A stretch of 64,000 bases of DNA from Halobacteriales archaeon QS_6_64_34 (GTDB taxonomy: Archaea; Halobacteriota; Halobacteria; Halobacteriales; Haloarculaceae): assembly GCA_003020925.1 (NCBI GenBank), contig PXRT01000013.1, positions 146,520 through 210,519 of the forward strand. Reading direction: 5' to 3'. Within the stretch, counting starts at the first letter, position 1. Each line of letters opens with the position of its first letter. Both the position numbers and the translations under genes were made by a program. The notes under the pieces were generated by a model, which saw nothing but the letters and a program-made list of their open reading frames with translations, had not been told where the DNA came from and searched no databases. Below are positions 38,872-48,458 of the stretch, in pieces.

Positions 38872-40017
38872 ATGAGCCAGGATTTCTACGAGATACTGGG
38901 GGTCTCCCGGGACGCCTCCGAAGACGACATCGAGGAGGCCTACCGGCAGAAAGCCCGGGAGTACCACCCGGACGTCAGCGACGACCCGGACGCCGAGGAG
39001 AAGTTCAAGAAGGCAAAGAAGGCAAAGGAAGTGCTGACCGACGAGGAGAAACGGCGGATGTACGACCGGATGGGCCACGACCGCTTCGAGCAGGCCGAAA
39101 AGCGCGGCGGGGCCGGCGGTGGCGGCGGCATGGGCGGTGCCGGCGGCGTCGGCGGGGCCGGCGGCTTCGACATGCAGGACATCTTCGACCAGTTCTTCGG
39201 CGGGGGCGGTCGCGGCGGCCGTGGCGGCTCCCGGCGGCGACAGGGCCAGGACCTCCAGACCCGCCTCAGCATCGACCTGGGGGAGGCCTACAACGGCGCC
39301 GAAAAGCAGATAACCGTCACCCGGCCCGAGACCTGCGAGGACTGCAACGGCAAGGGCCACCCGCCCGACGCCGACAGCGAGACCTGTCCGGAGTGTAACG
39401 GCCAGGGCCAGACCACGCGCGTCCAGCAGACCCCGATGGGGCGGGTCCAGCAGACCGCGACCTGTCGGCGCTGTGAGGGCGAGGGGACGCTGTACGACGA
39501 GACCTGTTCCACCTGTCGGGGCGAGGGGACCGTCCGCAACGAGGCCACGCTGGTAGTCGAGATACCAGCCGGCATCGAGGACGGCCAGAGCCTGCGGATG
39601 GAACGTGAGGGCGCCCCCGGCGAGAACGGCGGCCCCAACGGCGACCTCCTCGTCCAGGTCTCCGTGCGGGACCACCCCGACTTCGAGCGCGAGGGCGACG
39701 ACCTCTCCTACAACCACCCCATCTCCTTCCCGCAGGCGGTCTTTGGCGATACCGTCACCGTCCCGACCCTGGACGGCGAGGTCGAGGTCGACGTGCCCAG
39801 TGGCACCCAGAGCGGCGAGGTGTTCCGGCTCGAAGGCAAGGGGATGCCCCGCCTGCGACGCCGTGGCAACGGCGACCTCTACGTGCAAGTGCAGGTCGTC
39901 ACCCCGGACAGCCTCAACAGCGAGCAGAAAGCGGCCCTCGAAGCCTTCGCCGAGGCCGGCGGCGAGGAGGTCGACGTCGAGGAAGGGTTCTTCGAGAAGC
40001 TGAAGAACTCGCTGTAG
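38872..40017 (+). CDS. dnaJ: Molecular chaperone DnaJ
   Basis: DFYEILGVSRDASEDDIEEAYRQKAREYHPDVS; four CxxCxGxG-type repeats. Confidence 0.97.
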   Translation: MSQDFYEILGVSRDASEDDIEEAYRQKAREYHPDVSDDPDAEEKFKKAKKAKEVLTDEEKRRMYDRMGHDRFEQAEKRGGAGGGGGMGGAGGVGGAGGFDMQDIFDQFFGGGGRGGRGGSRRRQGQDLQTRLSIDLGEAYNGAEKQITVTRPETCEDCNGKGHPPDADSETCPECNGQGQTTRVQQTPMGRVQQTATCRRCEGEGTLYDETCSTCRGEGTVRNEATLVVEIPAGIEDGQSLRMEREGAPGENGGPNGDLLVQVSVRDHPDFEREGDDLSYNHPISFPQAVFGDTVTVPTLDGEVEVDVPSGTQSGEVFRLEGKGMPRLRRRGNGDLYVQVQVVTPDSLNSEQKAALEAFAEAGGEEVDVEEGFFEKLKNSL

Positions 40018-40127
40018 GAGAACCTGTTTCTGTCGTCGGATTTGCTGGGGTACTCTCCGACTGTTCGCGCTCCCGAATCAACAGTCGAATATCACTGCTT
40101 TTGTCCGCCCGAATCCAACGACGTCCC

Positions 40128-40880
40128 ATGCAGCTACTGAGCGAGCTGGTCGCGGCGGGTCGCGAGCGCGACGGCGTGCTCTTTAGGACGTCCGAGCGGT
40201 CGGCGCCGTACAGCTACCACGATTTCTGTACGAACGTCTGGAAGGGCGGCAACCTGATGCGTCACTACGGGGTCCGCGAGGGGATGGCCGTCGCCGTCGT
40301 CGTCGGGCCGAAGAACCCGACCGGCGGGGACGAACCGGGCTACCTGCGGGACTGTCCCGACGGACTCCTGGCCATACTGGCCGCGACACTGGACGGCGCG
40401 GTGGCGGACATCGCTCCCGGAACGTCAGTCGACGCGACGGCGCTCGTGGCCCCGGCGGCGTGGCTCGACCGCTACGAACTGGCGCCGGGGACGAAGGCAC
40501 TGGCCTACGGCGGCCCGAGCGAGGACCCCACCGTCGCCGGCTTCGAGCGGGAACTGTGGAGCGAGAACCCGCTCCAGCCACCGGGCGAGCGAGGCCCCGA
40601 CGACCCCGCGCTGCGGGACGCCGACGGGACCTACAGCCACGGCGACCTGCTCGCGGCGAGTGAGCGCGTCGTCGAAGCATACGACATCGACGACGGGACG
40701 ACCGTGGCGTTGCGGGCGCCGGTCACCTCGGCGGGGGCGGTCGTCGCGGGCGTGCTCGCGCCGCTGCGGGCGGGCGCGACGGTCCGCTTTGGCGACGACA
40801 CAGCAAGTGACGTGGCCGTCGCTGGAGCCGACGCGGACGTTCCGGAGAAGACAGTTATTCGGCCGAGCGATATCCTGTAG
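40128..40880 (+). CDS. Partial AMP-ligase-like (acyl-CoA synthetase N-domain-like) protein
   Basis: SYHDFCTNVWKGGNLMRHYGVREGMAVAVVVGPKN..DGLLAILAATLDGAVADI; lacks the usual SSGTTGxPKG loop. Confidence 0.6.
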   Translation: MQLLSELVAAGRERDGVLFRTSERSAPYSYHDFCTNVWKGGNLMRHYGVREGMAVAVVVGPKNPTGGDEPGYLRDCPDGLLAILAATLDGAVADIAPGTSVDATALVAPAAWLDRYELAPGTKALAYGGPSEDPTVAGFERELWSENPLQPPGERGPDDPALRDADGTYSHGDLLAASERVVEAYDIDDGTTVALRAPVTSAGAVVAGVLAPLRAGATVRFGDDTASDVAVAGADADVPEKTVIRPSDIL

Positions 40881-40944
40881 GGGTGTTGTAGTATGTGCCG
40901 ACGCGAGGGTCGGCGCCATCCGCAATCGCCGACGACGGTCCCTC

Positions 40945-41130
40945 TCAGTGTGAGGCGCGGTACTCGCCGTGTTTGACGCCCAGCAGCAGCGTCACGACGC
41001 CGAACACGAGCAGGCCACCGAGGACCATCATGACGGTACTCATCTGCATCGGACTCATTATCGTCCCGACGGCGAGGACGCCAAACAGGACGAGGAAGGC
41101 TACGGCCGTCTTGGGCGCGTCTAGTTCCAT
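40945..41130 (-). CDS. Small two-TM membrane protein (61 aa)
   Basis: MELDAPKTAVAFLVLFGVLAVGTIMSPMQMSTVMMVLGGLLVFGVVTLLLGVKHGEYRASH. Confidence 0.7.
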   Translation of the reverse strand: MELDAPKTAVAFLVLFGVLAVGTIMSPMQMSTVMMVLGGLLVFGVVTLLLGVKHGEYRASH

Positions 41131-41169
41131 ACGGCTGCGAGTTAGGAACGGAGGCCCAAAGCCGTTACT

Positions 41170-41910
41170 TTACTCGGTTGGCCGGACGAGGTCGGCGAGG
41201 GCGACCAGCGAGCCGAGTATCCAGCCGACCGGGAAGGAGATGGCCAGCCACATGACGACATAGCCCAGCCCCTCCAGTTCGAACGTCCGGGAGAACGTCT
41301 CGGCGAGGCCGATAGGGGCGAGCGCGTTGGCCAGCAGCCACCGGGCCAGGGCGGTGCTGTTCGGGAGGACGACGGCGGCCAGCGTCTTCGAGAACAGCGC
41401 GGCGACGACCGGCGGGAGGAAGATGGCCGTCATCGCGAAGGGGTAGGCAAGCAGGACCGTCGTGGCCCGGCCACCGGCCGACTTGGTCCCGACGGCCAGC
41501 GCGGCCGAGACGGTCGCGACTCCGCCCGCGAGCGCGATGGCGAGGAAGCCGCCGGCGATGAGGTCCAGTTGGAACCGGGCCAGGGCGGCGAGCGCGCCCC
41601 AGACCACGAGCGAGAGCGCGACGACGCCCAGCAGGCCGAGGCTGGTCGCGGTGTGACCGATGTGGCGTGTCTGGAACCGGACGAACGCACCGAGCAACAC
41701 CAGCGGGTAGACCAGTGCGATGACCGGGACCCCCAGTGCCGACCAGGCGCGATAGCCTGCCATGCCCAGCTGGCTGTCCGGCTGCCAGGTCCCCAACACC
41801 GTATCGCCCGCACCCCGCTGGCGGGGATAGACGAGCTCCATCCACGTCTCGTGTAACCGCCGGAGGTCGATTCGGAGCCCGGCAATCACCCCGTCGTTCC
41901 CGACTGACAT
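41170..41910 (-). CDS. Multi-TM membrane protein
   Basis: 246 aa with several hydrophobic helices; no family recognised. Confidence 0.7.
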   Translation of the reverse strand: MSVGNDGVIAGLRIDLRRLHETWMELVYPRQRGAGDTVLGTWQPDSQLGMAGYRAWSALGVPVIALVYPLVLLGAFVRFQTRHIGHTATSLGLLGVVALSLVVWGALAALARFQLDLIAGGFLAIALAGGVATVSAALAVGTKSAGGRATTVLLAYPFAMTAIFLPPVVAALFSKTLAAVVLPNSTALARWLLANALAPIGLAETFSRTFELEGLGYVVMWLAISFPVGWILGSLVALADLVRPTE

Positions 41911-41996
41911 ACTCCCAGTTTATTCCGTCCTGTGGTAAAGCTTTCACGCCACAGTCGAAAAGATACGGAGAGAACGGGTGAGTCCGGTTCGGGCCG

Positions 41997-42839
41997 TTAC
42001 TCCCAGGCGTCGGGGCCGAAGTCCGGGTCGACCTTCCGGTCCTCGTGGTCGATAGCGTCGATGCGGTCGATGTCCTCGGCAGTCAGTTCGAGGTCCAGGC
42101 TCCGCCAGTTGTCCGCGATGTGGTCGCGGCCGGTCGCTTTCGGGATGGCGGTGACGCCTTTCTCCTGTAGCCACGCCAGGCTGACCTGGGCGGCGCTCGT
42201 GTCGTGGTCGTCGGCGATGTCGGTCAGCACGTCGCTATCGAACACCGCGCCGCGAGCGAGCGGCGAGTAGGCGACGAGTTCGTAGTCGTGTTCGGCGGCG
42301 TGGGCCCGCAGTTCCGCCTGCTGGAGGAACGGGTGTATCTCCACCTGGTTGGCAAAGAGCGGGGCGTCCAGAATCTCCATCGCCTCCTCGACGTGGTGTG
42401 GCTCGAAGTTCGAGACGCCGACGTTGTGTATCTTCCCCTGGTCGTAGAGTTCGTCGAACGCGCCCAGGGTCGCCTCGGCGTCGTAGTCGCCGGCCGGCCA
42501 GTGGACGTACAGCAGGTCGACGGCGTCGACGCCGAGGTCGTCTAAGCTTTGCGCTGTCGTCGCATGGACGTCATCGGCCGCGAGGTTCGCGTTCCAGACC
42601 TTCGTCGCGAGGAAGATATCGTCGCGGGTCACGTCGGCGGCGGCGAGCCCATCGCCGACGGCGTCTTCGTTGCCGTAGGCCTGGGCGGTGTCGACGTGTC
42701 GATAGCCAAGCTCCAGGGCGGTCTCGACGCTGTCGGTACACTCCTGAGGGTCGTCGTTCTGCCAGGTTCCGAGCCCGAGCATCGGCATGCCGTTGGCGCG
42801 CGGGACGCTGTCGGCTGTCGGCGTCTGTTGTGACATCAC
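41997..42839 (-). CDS. Aldo/keto reductase
   Basis: MPMLGLGTWQNDDPQECTDSVETALELGYRHVDTAQAYGNEDAVGDGL; VDLLYVHWP; IHNVGVSNFEPHHVEEA. Confidence 0.95.
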   Translation of the reverse strand: MMSQQTPTADSVPRANGMPMLGLGTWQNDDPQECTDSVETALELGYRHVDTAQAYGNEDAVGDGLAAADVTRDDIFLATKVWNANLAADDVHATTAQSLDDLGVDAVDLLYVHWPAGDYDAEATLGAFDELYDQGKIHNVGVSNFEPHHVEEAMEILDAPLFANQVEIHPFLQQAELRAHAAEHDYELVAYSPLARGAVFDSDVLTDIADDHDTSAAQVSLAWLQEKGVTAIPKATGRDHIADNWRSLDLELTAEDIDRIDAIDHEDRKVDPDFGPDAWE

Positions 42840-42939
42840 CGGAACTCAGGCGGTCACGGCTGAAAAGGGGTTGGGAACCGGCCGACCGGACCGGCTGGAA
42901 ACCGACATATTCAGGACAGGCCAGTCCCAACGACGACCT

Positions 42940-43656
42940 ATGACAGACGGTAGTAGGGACGTGTCTCGTCGGGCCTTTATGCGGACGGCGACGGGGGCGA
43001 CGGCCGTCGCGGCCGCCTCCGGTGTGGCCACCGCACAGGAGGGGACGCCGACAGCGAGCGGGACAGCGACCGCGACCGACAACAGTACCGAGGCCGGCAC
43101 AGAGAGCGGCGGCGGCGAAGCCGGCCCGCCGGACTTCGGCGGCTATCTCGACGGCGTCGGGAACTTCGACGGGAGCGTCACGGACGCCCGTGGCCAGGAC
43201 ACCGCGACGGTCGAAGTCGGCGTGGAGGCAAACGGCGGCGCCTTCGGCTTCGGTCCGGCCGCTATCCACGTCGACAACGGCGCGACGGTCCAGTGGGAGT
43301 GGACCGGCGAGGGCGGCAACCACAACGTCATCTCCAACGACGACGGACCGCTCGACTCCGATACCTACACCGAAAGCGGTGTCAACTACGAGCAGACGTT
43401 CGAGGAAGACGGCATCTACAACTACTACTGTGGCCCCCACCAGGGCCAGGGGATGAAAGGGTCTATCGTCGTCGGCACCGACTACCCGACCCAGAGCAGC
43501 GGCGGTGGCGCCGGCGGCGGTACCGGCCCGCTCGGCGTCCCCGGGAGCGCGAAGATGCTCGGCGTCGCCACCTCCGTCGTGATGGTCGCGACGCTCGGAA
43601 TGGCGTACGTCTTCATGCGCTACGGCGGCGACTACGAGACACCCGGCGACGAGTGA
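42940..43656 (+). CDS. Halocyanin-like blue copper protein, Tat-exported, C-terminal TM
   Basis: SRRAFMRTATGATAVAAASG; VQWEWTGEGGNHNVISNDDG; YNYYCGPHQGQGMKGSIVV. Confidence 0.9.
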   Translation: MTDGSRDVSRRAFMRTATGATAVAAASGVATAQEGTPTASGTATATDNSTEAGTESGGGEAGPPDFGGYLDGVGNFDGSVTDARGQDTATVEVGVEANGGAFGFGPAAIHVDNGATVQWEWTGEGGNHNVISNDDGPLDSDTYTESGVNYEQTFEEDGIYNYYCGPHQGQGMKGSIVVGTDYPTQSSGGGAGGGTGPLGVPGSAKMLGVATSVVMVATLGMAYVFMRYGGDYETPGDE

Positions 43657-44169
43657 TCAGGCGGTTCGAATCTCGACCTCGGCGTCCCGTGGCTCGCCCT
43701 CGATGTCGTCGACGACGCGTCTGACGATGCGTGTCGCCTCCTTGCGAACGAGCGGTTTGACCTTCTCGATGACCCAGCCCATAGAGACGAGTCGCGGCAG
43801 GTCGACGGCGCTTTTCGAGGCCGAGTCGGCGTCGTACTCGATGTGGAGGACGACCTCCGTGGCCGCTTCGACACCGGCCGGCGAGTCGGTCGGCATTATC
43901 CCCCAGTAGCCTTCGGCGTCGATGTCCTTGATAATGCGCCAGTCGATTCGCTCGGGCGGCTCGACGCCGGTCACCTCCGAACGGGCCGTGTAGGTGAGTT
44001 TCCACCACGAGAACTCAAGCGCGTATCGCGTCCCGGCCGCGCCGTCGCCGTCCTGTCGCACCCGGTCGAGATACTCCGAGTAGCGCGCATAGCCCGGGAA
44101 ATCGAGGAGAAAATCGTACAGCTCCTCGGGCGAGGCATACACCACCGTTCTGGCCTCGATTTCGTCCAC
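43657..44169 (-). CDS. SRPBCC family protein (coenzyme Q-binding/START-like)
   Basis: ARTVVYASPEELYDFLLDFPGYARYSEYLDRV; GTG start. Confidence 0.75.
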   Translation of the reverse strand: MDEIEARTVVYASPEELYDFLLDFPGYARYSEYLDRVRQDGDGAAGTRYALEFSWWKLTYTARSEVTGVEPPERIDWRIIKDIDAEGYWGIMPTDSPAGVEAATEVVLHIEYDADSASKSAVDLPRLVSMGWVIEKVKPLVRKEATRIVRRVVDDIEGEPRDAEVEIRTA

Positions 44170-44273
44170 ACGAACCAACGCGGTGGTACTCCCTGTAAGC
44201 TTTCGGCCCACCTGCGTCGAGGAATTGCCGGAAGATTCCCACGGTGCATGAAACAGAACAAGAAATATTATTA

Positions 44274-44291
44274 CCCTGTATCCGATACGGG
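44274..44291. promoter_or_regulatory. Candidate operator CCCTGTATCCGATACGGG upstream of the wHTH gene
   Basis: Imperfect inverted repeat just downstream of AT-rich aatattatta and immediately before the ATG at 44293. Confidence 0.4.
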
Positions 44292-44292
44292 T

Positions 44293-44565
44293 ATGTATAT
44301 GAGTGCATCCGACGCCCTCGCCGAGACAGACAAAGCCGAGACGGGGTGGGAGGCCGTCGCTGACCTGCCACCCAGCGCGAAGCTCGTCGCGAAAGTACTG
44401 GAGTACAACGACAGCCTGACCCAGAGCCAGCTCGCGGAGGAGACGCTGTTGCCGCCCCGGACGGTTCGGTACGCGCTGACCCGCCTGGAGGACGTCGGCG
44501 TCGTCGGCTCCCGCTTTTCGTTCTCGGATGCGCGCAAACGCATCTACACGCTCACTATCGAGTAG
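44293..44565 (+). CDS. Winged-helix DNA-binding protein (MarR/TrmB-like)
   Basis: KLVAKVLEYNDSLTQSQLAEETLLPPRTVRYALTRLEDVGVVGSRFSFSDARKRIYTLT. Confidence 0.85.
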   Translation: MYMSASDALAETDKAETGWEAVADLPPSAKLVAKVLEYNDSLTQSQLAEETLLPPRTVRYALTRLEDVGVVGSRFSFSDARKRIYTLTIE

Positions 44566-44682
44566 CGGCGTCGACCCGCTGCAGCCATCGCCCCGGTGTG
44601 CGGGCTTCCCAGCCAGCCCGCCGGCATCGTCACGACACCTGCCGGGACAACGTTGATTAGTACAGCGACGTAGACGTTGCGT

Positions 44683-45756
44683 ATGAAAGTCGTCCTGATA
44701 GGCGTCGGGCAAGCCGGGGGAAAAGTGACCCAGTCCCTCGCGGAGTTCGACTACGAGATGGGTTTCAACGCCGTCCGGGGTGCCCTCGCCGTCAACACCG
44801 CAAAGGCCGACCTCCAGAACCTCGAACTCGATACCGCGCTCATCGGCCAGGACCGCGTGAAAGGCCACGGCGTCGGTGGCGACAACGAACTGGGCGCCCG
44901 GATTATGCAGGAGAACGCGACGGAGGTGCTCGACAACATGGACGGGCGCATCACCACCGAGGCCGAGGCCGTCGTGGTGGTCGCCGGCCTGGGCGGTGGC
45001 ACCGGCTCGGGCGGCGGCCCGATGCTCGTCCGGGAACTCCAGCGCATCTACGAGATGCCAATCTACATGCTCGGCATCCTCCCCGGCGACGACGAAGGCG
45101 GGCTCTATCAGGCCAATGCCGGTCGCTCGCTGAAGACGGCCGCCCGGGAAGCCGACTCCCTGCTGCTCGTCGACAACGACGCCTGGCGTGGCTCCGGTGA
45201 CAGCGTCGCCGAGGGGTACGAACGTATCAACGACGCCATCGCCCAGCGCATCGGCCTGCTGCTCGCCTCCGGCGAGGCCGTCGAGGGCGTCGGGGAGAGC
45301 GTGGTCGACTCCTCGGAAATCATCAACACCCTGCGGGGCGGGGGCATCTCCGCCGTCGGCTACGCCAGCGCCGAGGCCAGCGAGGACGCCGAGGAGAACG
45401 TCAACACCATCACCAGCGTCACCCGCAACGCCTTGCTTACCAGTATGAGCCTCCCCGACGCCACCGACGCCGAGTCCGCGCTCCTGGTCATCGTTGGCGA
45501 CCCCGACCGCCTCTCCCGGAAGGGCGTCGAGCGCGCCCGCCGCTGGGTCGAAGACGAGACGGGCAGTATGAAAGTTCGCGGCGGCGACTTCCCGCTTGGC
45601 TCCGACAAAATCGCTGCACTGGTCGTCCTCTCCGGTGTCGAGCGCTCCGACCGCGTCGACGAGTTCATGGAGAAGGCCAAACTGGCCGCCAAATCACAGG
45701 GCCACGACACCGACCCCGACGAGTACGCCAGCGACGACCTCGACTCGTTAATGTGA
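44683..45756 (+). CDS. cetZ: Tubulin/FtsZ-family protein CetZ
   Basis: MKVVLIGVGQAGGKVTQSLAEF; VVAGLGGGTGSGGGPMLVREL (tubulin signature). Confidence 0.88.
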   Translation: MKVVLIGVGQAGGKVTQSLAEFDYEMGFNAVRGALAVNTAKADLQNLELDTALIGQDRVKGHGVGGDNELGARIMQENATEVLDNMDGRITTEAEAVVVVAGLGGGTGSGGGPMLVRELQRIYEMPIYMLGILPGDDEGGLYQANAGRSLKTAAREADSLLLVDNDAWRGSGDSVAEGYERINDAIAQRIGLLLASGEAVEGVGESVVDSSEIINTLRGGGISAVGYASAEASEDAEENVNTITSVTRNALLTSMSLPDATDAESALLVIVGDPDRLSRKGVERARRWVEDETGSMKVRGGDFPLGSDKIAALVVLSGVERSDRVDEFMEKAKLAAKSQGHDTDPDEYASDDLDSLM

Positions 45757-45819
45757 GGGCCGGGAGCGCGCTCCATCGCGCGACCCGGGGAAGGGCAGGG
45801 TTGCAGAGAGGTGAGTATA

Positions 45820-45950
45820 CCGCTCGCCCACGGCGAGCGGTTTCACCGAATCCGAACAGCGTGAGGATTCGGCCTTTTTAGCGTAGATTTTTGCAAGGGG
45901 GGTGCCCGCAGCGAGCAGCGCGAGCGAGGACACCCCCCGCAGTAAAAAGG
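45820..45950. other. Structured intergenic region with three consecutive perfect stems (candidate RNA or processing/termination structure)
   Basis: CCGCTCGCC-CAC-GGCGAGCGG; CCGAATCC-N11-GGATTCGG; CCTTTTTA...TAAAAAGG enclosing GGGGGGTG...CACCCCCC. Confidence 0.55.
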
Positions 45951-45957
45951 TACTACG

Positions 45958-47298
45958 TCAGACGAGACTGGAGCCGTCGAACTCGGCCCGTTCGTAGTCG
46001 TGGTCCATCAGCTCCAGGATGGTCGGTGCGATATCGTAGAGGTCGGCGTCGCTGATGCGGGCGTCGTCGTCGTCGACGATGAGCGTGGCGTTGTCGAAAG
46101 AGTGCATCCCGTTGCGCGGGCCGACATCGAAGACCTCCTCGCTCCCTTTGAAGCCGGCCTTGAGGTCGAAACCGTGGTTCGGGATGACGACGAGGTCGGG
46201 GGCGATATCGGAGTGGTCGCCACGGAAGGCCTCCTCGCGGGTGACAACGCGGTCGGCGACTTTGTTGCCGTTGGGGCCCTCCAGCGCTTCGAGTTTCGCC
46301 TTGAGGTCCTCGCGTACGTCTTCGTACGCGTCCTCGCTGACCCCGCCGTTGGGTTCGCGTCCCTCGAGATTGATGTAGAATCGGCCCGGAATGAGCGAGT
46401 AGGCTTTCGTGTCCTCGCTGATGTCGCCCAGTTCGGAGTGGTCGTCGTCGAACTCCAGCCACCCTTCCTGCTCGAGCCACTCGTTGAAGTGGACCTCGTG
46501 TTCGAGGGTGGTAAAGCCGTGGTCGGAGGCGACGACCATCGTCACGTCGTCGGCGAGTTGCTCTCGGAGCTTGCCCAGATACTCGTCGACCTGGCGGTAG
46601 AAGTCGAAGAACTCCTCCTGGTACGTGCCGTCCTGTTCGTAGTGTTTGAATAGGAAGTGATTGACCCGGTCCGTGGTCATGAAGACGCCGAAAAAGAGGT
46701 CCCAGTCATCCTGTTCGACGTAGTGGGAGAACGCTTCGTAGCGTTTCTCCAGGGTCTTGTGGGCGTCCTCGATGAACTCGGTCTTGTCGTCGTCGTGGCC
46801 GAGTTTGGCGTTGACGTCGATGCGGTAGTTGTCGGCCTGGAGGTGGTCACGCAGGTCGTCGGGGTAGGCTGCCTTGTCGACGCCCGGGGAGAGAAAGCCC
46901 GAGACCATCCGCTGGACGTTGCGCTGTGGCGGGAAGGTGACGGGGACGTTCAATACGGTGGCGTCGCGACCGTCCTCGGTGATGCGGTCCCACAGTCGGG
47001 TAGCCTGGACGTCCCGACCCATGGGGACGTAAGTGTCGTACGACCCGATTTCGCGGTCTTGGAACCCGTAGACGCCGGTCCCGCCCGGGTTGACGCCGGT
47101 CGTCAGCGCCGGCCAGCAGGCGCTTGACTCCGGCGGCACGATGCTGTCGATGGGGGCGCCGGCGCCAGACTGCTCGAGTTCCGTGAGGTTCGGAAACACG
47201 TCCGGATGCTCGTCGATGAGGCTGTACGGCACCCCGTCGATGCCGAAGAACGCGACACGCGGCGCGTCGTCGCCCTTCAGACGGTCGAATAGTCCCAT
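45958..47298 (-). CDS. Alkaline phosphatase family protein (nucleotide pyrophosphatase/phosphodiesterase-like)
   Basis: MGLFDRLKGDDAPRVAFFGIDGVPYSLIDEHPDVFPNL; CWPALTTGVNPGGTGVYGF; VVASDHGFTTLEHEVHFNEWL. Confidence 0.88.
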   Translation of the reverse strand: MGLFDRLKGDDAPRVAFFGIDGVPYSLIDEHPDVFPNLTELEQSGAGAPIDSIVPPESSACWPALTTGVNPGGTGVYGFQDREIGSYDTYVPMGRDVQATRLWDRITEDGRDATVLNVPVTFPPQRNVQRMVSGFLSPGVDKAAYPDDLRDHLQADNYRIDVNAKLGHDDDKTEFIEDAHKTLEKRYEAFSHYVEQDDWDLFFGVFMTTDRVNHFLFKHYEQDGTYQEEFFDFYRQVDEYLGKLREQLADDVTMVVASDHGFTTLEHEVHFNEWLEQEGWLEFDDDHSELGDISEDTKAYSLIPGRFYINLEGREPNGGVSEDAYEDVREDLKAKLEALEGPNGNKVADRVVTREEAFRGDHSDIAPDLVVIPNHGFDLKAGFKGSEEVFDVGPRNGMHSFDNATLIVDDDDARISDADLYDIAPTILELMDHDYERAEFDGSSLV

Positions 47299-47403
47299 GG
47301 GAATCGTTAGACAGGTCGGGGTCAAGAAGCTTCTTTTCGCGGTCGCGTCAGGGAAAGCGGCAAGAAATCTGGGGTATCGGCTACAGCGTGCCCGGACCGG
47401 AAC

Positions 47404-47529
47404 TCAGGACGACTGGTCCGCGTTCGCCGGCACGACTGTGAGGTGGGCGATACGGGGCGGCGCTGGCCGCTCGCTGTCCGGTCCGGCGTCGAACTCGTCG
47501 GTCGACGGCGATGATCGGTCGGTTGCCAT
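47404..47529 (-). CDS. Candidate 41-aa small protein
   Basis: MATDRSSPSTDEFDAGPDSERPAPPRIAHLTVVPANADQSS*; acidic composition. Confidence 0.35.
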   Translation of the reverse strand: MATDRSSPSTDEFDAGPDSERPAPPRIAHLTVVPANADQSS

Positions 47530-47674
47530 GCGTGTCTGTACCATGGGTTCGGGCGCTGAAAAGATTACCCATGCTCATACATAATCAGCAACAAGTGCCG
47601 GTATTACCGGTAAAAATAGCTGGGCCGTCGTCCCGGAGTCGGCCCGGCCCGGGAGCGCACGTCACCAGTCCGTC

Positions 47675-48208
47675 TCAGTTGAAGTTCTCGTCGTAGAGGT
47701 CCTGTGCGTGCTCGATGGCGTCTATCGCGGCCTGTTTGTCCACCCAGCCCTGCGTTTCGACTTCCTTTCCTTCCTCGAGGTTCTTGTAGGTCGAGAAGAA
47801 CTCGTCAATCTCGTCTTGGGTCTGCTGGGGGATGTCCGCCAGGTCCTCGATATGGTCGTATCGGGGGTCCTCCGTGGGGACAGCGATGACCTTGTCGTCT
47901 TGCTCGCCGTCGTCGTCCATCTTCATCATGGCGACCGGGCGGGCCGTCACAATGCAGCCGGGGAACGTCTGGTCCTCGACGAGGACGAGCACGTCGAAGG
48001 GGTCCCCGTCGTCGTAGTACGACTGCGGAATGAACCCGTAGTCGGCGGGGTAATGGACGTTCGAGTGCAACACTCGGTCCAGCACGACGCCGGGGACATC
48101 CTTGTTGTACTCGTACTTGTTGCGTTCGCCTTTCAGACACTCCACGACGGCGTAGATTTCTTCCGGCGCGTTCGGTCCGGTTTCGAGGTCTTCCCAGAGA
48201 TTTGTCAT
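47675..48208 (-). CDS. ppa: Inorganic pyrophosphatase
   Basis: ECLKGERNKYEYNKDVPGVVLDRVLHSNVHYPADYGFIPQSYYDDGDPFDVLVL. Confidence 0.96.
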   Translation of the reverse strand: MTNLWEDLETGPNAPEEIYAVVECLKGERNKYEYNKDVPGVVLDRVLHSNVHYPADYGFIPQSYYDDGDPFDVLVLVEDQTFPGCIVTARPVAMMKMDDDGEQDDKVIAVPTEDPRYDHIEDLADIPQQTQDEIDEFFSTYKNLEEGKEVETQGWVDKQAAIDAIEHAQDLYDENFN

Positions 48209-48458
48209 CGTCCGCGTGTGCGACGGGGGATTAAAAATGATTTTCGTAATTACGGCGGCGACCGTCGGGCACAAATTACTTATCGGCTGGCCCCAGAATC
48301 GGTGATAGACACCGGTGTCGCGTTAGGAGGTTTATAACACCTGCGCGCTGTTCGGGACTGGTACCCAGTTTCGGGGTCGATTAACTGGCTCCGTAACAAT
48401 TGTTGATTTCCAAGGTATCGACTACCGTCGGCTGATACTACCGGAACATACGCTGGAG

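Noticed and set aside
38242-39888. 548-aa minus-strand ORF
   Set aside because: N-terminal about 375 residues are antisense to dnaJ; the real gene probably starts at 38757
43660-43690. tRNA-like ggttcgaatct motif
   Set aside because: Lies at the 3' end of the SRPBCC coding sequence and no cloverleaf can be formed around it
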